Source: Enoplolaimus lenunculus
Taxonomy: Eukaryota > Nematoda > Enoplea > Enoplida > Thoracostomopsidae
Direction: 5' to 3'
Length of the DNA: 64,000 nucleotides
NCBI GenBank assembly: GCA_030248215.1
Contig: JASANG010000228.1
Coordinates: forward strand, 62,001-126,000
The notes under the pieces were generated by a model. That model ran no database searches. It was not told the origin of the DNA and saw nothing but the letters and a program-made list of their open reading frames with translations. The stretch's first letter is position 1. Each line of letters opens with the position of its first letter. Of the stretch, positions 59,201-64,000 are shown one piece after another. Made by a program: the position numbers and the translations under genes.

Positions 59201-62200
59201 ATTGGTCTCTGAGCCGACTAGGAAAGCGTGACCAATCTCATATATCACGCCAAAAATTTAGATGGGTCACTGTTAAAGGGTTCTAATTTCACCTTTGGTG
59301 GAAACCTAAGGCACGAACGTGGGAGGATGCGGCCCCACCAATCCAAAATTCTCGGTACGCCACTGTCAGGGTTGCCGAATTCAAAGTCGTATTAGACGGC
59401 AACATATTATAGTTCAAAGTCAAAAAGTGAATTTTTGACTTTGAAAAATTGCTTGCATATTATATTATTCTGTTTAATAGTATTTTTGTTTTATTTTTAG
59501 CGTATTTATATACTTTACTGAGCTTTTACTGTTTTATACAGGCTACAAGTCCCAAGGTGTCAACAACAACAACGCCAAGCAGGATTAATTGTGAGTACGC
59601 AGTACATTTTTATCGCCAAAACCGTTCGCGATAACTATTGTTGTTTGAAATGAAAGCCTAAGTATACTTATATTTATTTATTTATTTGTTTATTTATTTA
59701 TTTATATGTATTTGTTTTTGCAGAAACAGATACTAATGTTGTGTACTTCAGTTAAATCTAGAAGACGGCCCATGTATAGAACAGGGCCGGAACAGTAGTA
59801 TAAGCATATTCCTAAGCCTAAGCCTAAGCCTAAGCCTAAGCTTAAGCAAAAAAATTTAGTCTAAAGCTTAAACTGTCTCTATTATAGCCCCTCCGGAAAA
59901 CGATCCGGCCCTGTGCTATACATGGGCCGAGAAAAGAAGACAACGTGAATAATGTGGGAACCGTTTAAGAAAAGGGCACCCATAGCTACAATTACCCCCT
60001 TCTTTTTGGGAGTGGCGGTGTTTGCAGATACAGACCGTACCCTGATTTTTAGGACGGCTCGGCAAGAGAGTTAAGCTAATGGCCGTATACGGGTGTCCTG
60101 TTGCGCACCGCATCGAGGATGGCATTTATATTGTAATAGTTATAACGCGGTATTCCGTCTCAAAGATTTACATGCACGCTGTAAAGATACTCCAAGTGTC
60201 CAATTTCGGTCGAGTTCGGCGAGGCCAGAATTGGGCACAAGGCTGTCGTTTAGAGCACGAACATTCGAGCTGTACACGAGTGCAAAATGAGTTTGTACAC
60301 GAGTACATGAGCATGACGAGTTTTGCACGAGTAGATTGCTCAAAAATTTACACGAGTAGATTGCTCAAAAATTTACACGAGTAGATTGCTCAAAAATTTA
60401 CACGAGTAGATTGCTCAAAAATTTACACGAGTAGATTGCTCAAAAATTTACACGAGTAGATTGCTCAAAAAATTTACACGAGTAGATTGCTCAAAAATTT
60501 ACACGAGTAGATTGCTCAAAAATTTACACGAGTAGATTGCTCAAAAATTTACACGAGTAGATTGCTCAAAAATTTACACGAGTAGATTGCTCAAAAAATT
60601 TACACGAGTAGATTGCTCAAAATTTTGCACGATGCTTTAAGTGGGCAATTACAGTCGAGACATCCGTGTAAACAACAACGTTGTGACGTTGATCCAAATG
60701 TGCGATTCGAGTCGAGCTAAGCGAAACTCGAATTACTCACTTGGACTAGCGTCACGGTTGTGTGACTAAACGTCTGGGCCACGTCAAACCGTGCTATATA
60801 ACTGTCAAGTTGCAGGATTCGTATATACTTGAATAACCGACTGTAACCTATTCCGAGGGTGTGTTGCTCGTTTGGTTCATTACCGATGACAAATTTTCAA
60901 ACAGCATTGACATTTTTGGAATCTTGTTAATTCTCAGTTTATCTAAGAAATTACCGGTGACATACGACCATTCCTGCCGCTGGACCATCCGTCCCCCTGA
61001 GTAGCAGCGCTCCGAGAATTCGTGCTTCCGGAGTAATGGTCCTGAGCATTCCGCGTTGGCCTGTAACCAACTCGTCATGCTGTATGGTAGTAAACAAATT
61101 TTAGAACAGCCATGAGCCAAAAGGGTGCCGAGGGGAGTGCTCAGGTCCCCTCATAGAATTTTGACCGCCACACAAAACTTTCAACCTTGTTTGTAAGTGA
61201 TCGAAAACCCTTGTATATGCCCCTCCTGGAAAATGTTTCGCCTCATCTATCAAGGTGACCTGGCCACGGGCTTCAACGCACTTTGTAATACACTGAATGT
61301 ACCCGGCACGCGTTGCGTTTTTGGCCTACCCCCCTTATTTGGGGCGGAACGTTGAACCAATATTTTGAATTTTAGCTAAAGTCGCTCCGAGTATATTTTA
61401 ACTCCTATGTTTACTATGTAGATTAAGTGGTCACTACCCCCCAAATCAGAGGGGGGGGGGTTGAGCAAAAATGCAACGCGTGCTGCTCCACTTTGTGCCA
61501 TGCACAGCCCAAGCAGTTGCACACTCTTCTGCAAGGTGGACATCATCCACTCTTGCCTTTACCAATTGCGACACTGCATTTTCAAGTTAGTTTTCATCGA
61601 AGTTAATTAGCTTATATATTAGCTATGTTCACTTAATCTCATCGTCTTTATTACAAATTAAAAGTCAGCAACTGACAAGCACGTTTTACTGTGGTGCTTT
61701 TGATTTGTGAAATTCAAAAAAACTCGACCAGAGGTCTCGAGTACGACTCGACATAGAATAAGTTCGAGTTAAAATTAGAAATATCAGTATTAATGTTCAA
61801 GCTGATGCTTACAACAATTGGTGCTTGTAACAATCGACATTTGTGTGTTTTTCAGACTGATTTCACATCGCAGCTGTCAATGATTTTACGCGAAAAATTA
61901 TCAGTTGTTTTTGTGGTCGGCAGTAAAGCGCTACCGTTCGACGAGGATGTAACCAAGTTCGTTCAAGAAGCTGCTGTGTCTTCTACATTGGAAAACGAAG
62001 TGGCGTTTGTATATATCGACAGGTTTGTTTGCGTGAAAACTGCTAAATTTGTGTACTGGTTCACTTTTGAACCAGGACGACAGTAAATAAATCGATTTAG
62101 CGGACATCAAACAGTGCCGCATTTGGTAGCGGAGCGAAAGTGGAGTACTACTTGCCGCAAAAATGTCGGAACGCAACTTAAAATGTTTCACTATTAATCT

Positions 62201-64000
62201 GCAGTTGCACACACGTGGTATTTTTGGTATTGGCAATGGTTAACAGATATCTTAGCAAGTGTGGCCAATGTAAAAGAACAAGGGCGGAACAGTACTATAA
62301 GTATATTTCAAAGCCTAAGCCTAAGCCTAAGCCTAGGTGTAAGGATGAGCATATTTCTAAGCCTAAGCCTAAGCCAAGGAAAAAATTCGTCTACAGCTTA
62401 AGCTTACTCTATTCCAGTCATTCAGAAAAAACATTCTGCCTCTGATCTTTACATGGGCCGCAAGGGTAAACCTATTTCCATTATAAACTGTTGCATACAA
62501 ACATTTGCATGTCTTCATAAAATTCTGCTGTAACATTACCCAAAATACTTATGTGGAGCGTTCCAGCTTTAATTGTATACAGATGAATGTTTACAGAAAA
62601 TCGTCTTATTTTATGGTATTCTTTTGTAAAAGGTAAATGTTCATATTAACATTTAAAACTGGTAAGTTCCATCGAGCAAAGTATGGCTGAATATACACCG
62701 GTATTCGTTTGATATTCCAGTTTTGTGTGTAGAACACTTGTGCAATTTCCACAATGTCATGCATACACAAGGTAACTTTTCAACGGGATGTCCCATGGAC
62801 ACTGGAAGCGAAAATGTTTTTAGTATCCACAATACTGAAGCTGAAAAAGCTTCAGTGTGTATGACATTCAAGCCAAACCAGGACACTGAACGGTTTTTGG
62901 CTTCTGTGTCCGGGATACTGAAGCTTTTCGGCTTCAATGTGCTGGACACTAAAGGTTTTTTGGCTTCATTGTCTATTAACCACCTCAAAAAGTTACCTGA
63001 TGTACGCATGATATTGTGGAAGTTGCATTATCAACTGCGGTCATCGTTTAGCAATGTTTAGTTACGAATTATGGCTGAAAAATATCAATGCGCAATTTTT
63101 AATAATCAAACAAAAGTACACAAAATTGTTTGACGGCTGAAACGTTGCTAAAAAATTCGCTTTCAGACTCAAATATCGCTCACTTATCATTCAGCTGCTT
63201 AAAAGCGTTACCGATTCGAAGTTATCAACATCTGTTTTTGTCCTGTTTTTAAACGCAAGAAATGTGAGCAGTTTTACTTTACGTTTTCAAAAGATTTTCT
63301 TATCAGTAGCTGAATAAAAGGGTTCTGCCGCTTTCGTTTTCTTAGATAAATCCTTAGTTGTCTCGAGAAAAGTTTCAAGCTCGCTTCGTTTGAAATTAAA
63401 CGCCAATGTAAAGAACAGGGGCGGAACAGTATTATAACCATATTCGTAAGTCTAATCGTAAAGAATGAGCATATTCCTAAGCCTAAGTCTAAGCGTAAGG
63501 CTAAGCCACGCATAAAAATTAGTCTAAAGCTTAAGCTTACCCTATTGCAGTCCCACAAAAAACGTTCCGCCCTTGATCTGGGCCGAAATTATTTCTTGAA
63601 AATATTTAGTTTACCACTAGCATGTTGAGCTGGCTACGAGTGAGTATTTTAAAGCAAATTTAAAATACACAGTATTCAATGCAACCGTAACAGTTTGAAG
63701 TAAACGAATGTTAGAGCTTTGCATCAAAATTTTTTATTTGTTACATTCTGGGGCCCGTGTAAAGATCAGGGGCGGGACGTTGTTCTGTCGGACTAGAAAA
63801 GAGTAAGCTTAAGCTTAAGAGTAATTTTTGTGCTTGGTTTAGGCTTAGGCTCAGGCTTAGGCGTAGGAATATGCTCATTTTTACGCTTTAGGCTTAGGCT
63901 TATGCTTAGGCTTAGGAATATGCTTACTGTTGGCCCATATATAGAACATGGCCGGAACAATAGTATAAGCATACAAACCAATCATTTGCCGTACTTCGAT
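46795..64000 (+). CDS. TXNDC16: TXNDC16 (ERp90)-like ER thioredoxin-fold protein, C-terminus outside window
   Basis: Seventeen exons are visible: 46795-46966, 47966-48075, 49524-49588, 50716-50820, 51016-51137, 52620-52743, 53409-53580, 54915-55081, 55149-55213, 55266-55400, 55660-55802, 56546-56675, 57332-57517, 58163-58415, 59542-59590, 61856-62022, 63167-63263, about 754 codons (human 825). TXNDC16 is a luminal ER protein of several thioredoxin-like folds. An N-terminal hydrophobic signal sequence (IILLIIAKCVNIMALAM) fits. A thioredoxin-type segment VACHNFPRVCSDYGVTSWPR lies in exon 14; no CXXC redox site is seen, as in the human protein. Exons 7, 8, 16 and 17 resemble human segments (GLRIPTYLSQ...FTVTETVHLL; VTWRLINDAVFGMIPVIILA; LREKLSVVFVVGSKALPF; STSVFVLFLNARN). 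Exons 8-10 are ambiguous: 55151-55417 also reads open through the 52-base intron 9. A tiny exon at 59724-59750 is possible. The last exon(s) and any ER-retention signal are beyond 64000. Confidence 0.7.
47003..47164. mobile_element. MITE, GGCCCGTAGCCA family, TXNDC16 intron 1
   Basis: CTCGTAGCCATC at left and TTCTGGCTACGGACC at right. The interior CAAGGGTTTTCGATGACTT is the inverse of the CATTGAAAACCCTTG block of 47411-47579. Confidence 0.7.
47411..47579. mobile_element. MITE, GGCCCGTAGCCA family, best copy
   Basis: GGGCCTGTAGCCAAGGGGGG at left is inverted as GAGCTGGCTACGGGCTT at right. The interior has GAAAACCCTTGAATGCCCG and repeated C-runs. Confidence 0.8.
47708..47925 (-). mobile_element. 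Telomere-motif MITE, type B, TXNDC16 intron 1
   Basis: Left GAGCCGATGTAAAGATCAGG, right CCTGGTCTTTACATAGGCT. Two long TTAGGC zones are separated by ATATGCTTATTTTCACGC. The flanks TTGAATGA and TTCAATGA match in 7 of 8. Confidence 0.85.
48119..48320 (-). mobile_element. Telomere-motif MITE, type A, with the longest pure TTAGGC run
   Basis: The left end is worn (GCATAGGACAGGGCCGGATC) and the right end reads CCCTGTTCTATACATGGGTCC. It has a run of five GCTTAG units, a TTAGGTTTAGGCTTAC break and then four more. It lies in TXNDC16 intron 2. Confidence 0.88.
48427..48602 (-). mobile_element. Telomere-motif MITE, right end truncated
   Basis: It starts GGCCCATGTTAAGATTACAG and stops at CTTGTACTACTGTTACG, where a G/C-rich repeat (48603 onward, AGATGGGGGCCCCC) takes over. 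Confidence 0.75.
48665..48762. repeat. GCCAGACGCATTTTAAAAC repeat block
   Basis: GCCAGAAGCCTCACGCATTT, CGGTTTTTGTTTCAACC and GGTGGCTGCTCCGGCC are shared with 53740-53852 (inside a hAT-like element) and, inverted, with about 25380-25500. It is probably a piece of the same hAT-like family. Confidence 0.6.
49669..49860 (+). mobile_element. Telomere-motif MITE, type A, TXNDC16 intron 3
   Basis: Left GGCCATGTATAGAGCAAGGC, right CATGTTCTATACATGGGCC. Two (GCCTAA)3 runs flank AAGGATGAGCCCATTTC. A further short CCTAAGC scrap follows at 49861-49893. Confidence 0.85.
49907..50560. repeat. ~170-base tandem repeat (three units) with a GACGGACAG tail
   Basis: Three diverged units begin near 49908, 50057 and 50227. 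They share TAATAATTA(T/G)TGAAATA, TATGCAAATTA and GCTAACTA(C/T)TCAA(A/T)TATCG. They are followed by GTTCATCAAAATCGGTTAAG and the run CAGACGGACAGACGGACAGC (about 50475-50505). The last motif is a common repeat tail in animal genomes. The class is undetermined. Confidence 0.7.
50898..50990. mobile_element. TA-flanked MITE, left half only, TXNDC16 intron 4
   Basis: TACGGCAAAAAATGGTGAGC, then CTTTGAAATAGGCTCTACG and ACTACACAAACTGAGTCAA. The right half is absent. Confidence 0.65.
51985..52232. mobile_element. TTAA-flanked piggyBac-like MITE enclosing a tRNA-like segment, copy 1
   Basis: TTAA then CCCCTTCTCACATTGAG at left; ATGTGAGAAAGGG then TTAA at right. Inside is an A box TAGCTGAGTGGTGA (52123-52136) and a perfect B box GTTCGAATC (52167-52175). 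The TTAA target and CCC(C/T)TT ends are those of piggyBac-type elements; there is no transposase. Confidence 0.75.
52258..52523. mobile_element. piggyBac-like tRNA-containing MITE, copy 2 (tandem)
   Basis: It starts AACCCCTTCTCAGATTGTG and ends ATGTGATAAAAGGTTA. The A box TAGCTGAGTGG is at 52418-52428 and the B box is worn (GTTTGAATC, 52459-52467). It lies 26 bases after copy 1 in the same orientation, with long near-identical stretches, so it is a recent tandem duplicate. Confidence 0.75.
53000..53118 (-). mobile_element. Telomere-motif MITE, left end missing, TXNDC16 intron 6
   Basis: GCTTAAGCTTAGGCTTAG and GCGCTTAGGCTTTGGCTTAG zones, then CCCTGTTCTATACATTGGCC as the type A right end. Confidence 0.75.
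53638..54081. mobile_element. hAT-like element, CAGTGGCGGATCC family, TXNDC16 intron 7
   Basis: Left CACTGGCGGAATCAAGGAGG, right CTGGATCCGCCACTG are inverted. The flanks AGCATACG and AACATACC could be a worn 8-bp duplication. The interior contains the GCCAGACGCATTTTAAAAC block. Confidence 0.7.
54540..54700. mobile_element. MITE, GGCCCGTAGCCA family, worn copy
   Basis: GGCTTGTAGCCAGCTCAAC then ATGCTAGGGGGC at left; the right end is indistinct near AGCCCCCATCTGG. TXNDC16 intron 7. Confidence 0.5.
55855..56024. mobile_element. MITE with GCAACTTCCACAATATCATG ends, copy 1
   Basis: GCAACTTCCACAATATCATG at left, GGTATTGTGGAAGTTGC at right; CCAGGTAACTTTTC follows the left end. The second copy is at 62742-63026. 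TXNDC16 intron 11. Confidence 0.78.
56202..56263. repeat. (AT)n microsatellite
   Basis: About 60 bases of alternating A and T with one break. Frames across it (Ile/Tyr runs) are not genes. Confidence 0.95.
56778..56975. mobile_element. MITE, GAGTTGATT family, truncated
   Basis: TACACTATAAGTTCCAATGA at left, then GAGTTGATTAATCAACTCAG and many GAGTTGATT words as in 8003-8258. The right terminus is missing. Confidence 0.7.
57525..57712. repeat. ~31-base tandem repeat, AATTGCAGTTAATTGC type
   Basis: Six or so units alternate ATAATTGCAGTTAATTGCAA, TCATTGCAATTTATTACAA and AAGTGCAGTTGATTGCAA, separated by TAACTCT. The sequence is strongly self-complementary. It starts just after the exon 13 donor of TXNDC16. 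Confidence 0.8.
58571..59365. mobile_element. hAT-like non-autonomous element with perfect target duplication
   Basis: CAGGGGCGTACCGAGG at left and CTCGGTACGCCACTG at right are inverted. TCAGGGTT is repeated exactly outside both ends (58563-58570, 59366-59373). The 795-base interior has no open frame but holds three copies of a CGCTCGCTTCGCTCGCGA palindrome (58665-58686, 58931-58948, 59086-59103). It lies in TXNDC16 intron 14. Confidence 0.9.
59767..59928 (+). mobile_element. Telomere-motif MITE, type A, reference-quality copy
   Basis: GGCCCATGTATAGAACAGGG at left is matched by CCCTGTGCTATACATGGGCC at right, with GCCGGAACAG / CGATCCGGC just inside. It has a single run of four GCCTAA units after GCATATTCC and the tail TTAGTCTAAAGCTTAAACTG. 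The second repeat block of longer copies is absent. Confidence 0.92.
60277..60635. repeat. 25-bp minisatellite, about 13 units
   Basis: The unit is ACACGAGTAGATTGCTCAAA plus AATTT, with 24-26 base length variants and no unique spacers. Degenerate units (CACGAGTGCAAAATGAG, CACGAGTACATGAG) precede it, suggesting the array grew from a GTACACGAGT-rich seed. TXNDC16 intron 15. Confidence 0.93.
61110..61272. mobile_element. MITE, GGCCCGTAGCCA family
   Basis: CATGAGCCAAAAGGGTGCC at left, GACCTGGCCACGGGCTT at right, with ACTTTCAACCTTGTTTGTAA and GAAAACCCTTGTATATGCC inside. Confidence 0.7.
61275..61556. mobile_element. MITE, GCAACGCGTGCCGGGT family, copy 4
   Basis: GTACCCGGCACGCGTTGCG then TTTTTGGCCTACCCCCC at left; inverted GGGGGTTGAGCAAAAATGC and AACGCGTGCTGCTCC at right. 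It directly abuts the 61110-61272 element. Confidence 0.75.
62263..62459 (+). mobile_element. Telomere-motif MITE, type B, TXNDC16 intron 16
   Basis: GGCCAATGTAAAAGAACAAG at left, CTGATCTTTACATGGGCC at right. The flanks GCAAGTGT and GCAAGGGT match in 7 of 8. It has two (TAAGCC)n runs around AAGGATGAGCATATTTC. Confidence 0.9.
62742..63026. mobile_element. MITE with GCAACTTCCACAATATCATG ends, copy 2
   Basis: GCAATTTCCACAATGTCATG at left, CATGATATTGTGGAAGTTGC at right. The interior is a series of imperfect hairpins built from GACACTGAA...TTTTTGGCTTC words (for example CTGAAGCTGAAAAAGCTTCAG). Confidence 0.8.
63401..63584 (+). mobile_element. Telomere-motif MITE, type B
   Basis: CGCCAATGTAAAGAACAGGG at left, CGCCCTTGATCTGGGCC at right (a few bases lost). 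The flanks GAAATTAA and GAAATTAT match in 7 of 8. Confidence 0.85.
63752..63972. mobile_element. Two abutting telomere-motif MITE fragments
   Basis: A type B copy in minus orientation (GGCCCGTGTAAAGATCAGGG, then long TTAGGC zones) is cut at about 63929 and joins the left end of a type A copy in plus orientation (GGCCCATATATAGAACATGG, 63932-63972), which is itself cut. Confidence 0.75.

Noticed and set aside
60277-60635. CRISPR-like direct repeats
   Set aside because: Units are head-to-tail with no unique spacers, within a eukaryotic intron.
3143-63972. TTAGGC tracts as evidence for a subtelomere or chromosome-fusion scar
   Set aside because: Tracts are short, degenerate, in both orientations and enclosed by transposon ends spread over the whole window.
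1-64000. Retroviral, LTR, Polinton or LINE coding remnants
   Set aside because: I looked for reverse transcriptase, integrase, capsid and polymerase motifs in the translated frames and saw none I could support.

Overview
The window looks like AT-rich animal nuclear DNA. Coding sequence is split by many spliceosomal introns, mostly GT-AG with TTTCAG or TTTTAG acceptors. Intergenic and intronic space is crowded with short inverted-repeat transposons. The repeats are full of the hexamer TTAGGC/GCCTAA, the nematode telomere unit, and the glutamate-receptor-like gene at the left edge is of a divergent invertebrate type. I therefore infer a nematode, possibly an early-branching (enoplean or mermithid-like) one because it keeps recognisable CIP2A and TXNDC16 homologues. 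That placement is inference only.

Layout: 29-1900 (minus) is a single-exon, divergent ionotropic-glutamate-receptor-like gene. 4797-6330 (plus) is NUDCD2 in three exons, one intron apparently GC-AG. 6331-20347 is a gene-poor desert of MITEs. 20348-23030 (plus) is a two-exon gene for a Ser/Arg-rich, probably disordered protein I do not recognise. 23031-26753 is repeats. 26754-32397 (plus) is NF-YC in 11 exons. 33993-42674 (plus) is a CIP2A homologue in 20 exons. 42675-46794 is repeats. 46795 to beyond the right edge (plus) is a TXNDC16/ERp90-like ER thioredoxin-fold protein; 17 exons are visible and the C-terminus lies outside. The genes are unrelated in function: dynein/Hsp90 co-chaperone, CCAAT-box transcription factor, PP2A inhibitor, ER protein folding, and chemosensory or ligand-gated channel. 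No operon logic is apparent.

The most interesting structure is a family of about 30 short elements whose termini read GGCC(C/A)ATGTA... They make 8-bp target duplications and carry two internal blocks of telomere-like TAAGCC/TTAGGC repeats. Other families are hAT-like elements with CAGGGTGCAACCGG ends (one holding an expanded 41-bp minisatellite), TTAA-flanked piggyBac-like elements enclosing a tRNA-like A box/B box, TA-flanked CACTGCAAAAAATGG elements, a large fold-back element, and several satellites. Exon coordinates were assembled by hand from reading frame, splice consensus and remembered homologues. No alignment or transcript evidence was available. I saw no convincing retroviral, LTR, Polinton or LINE coding region.
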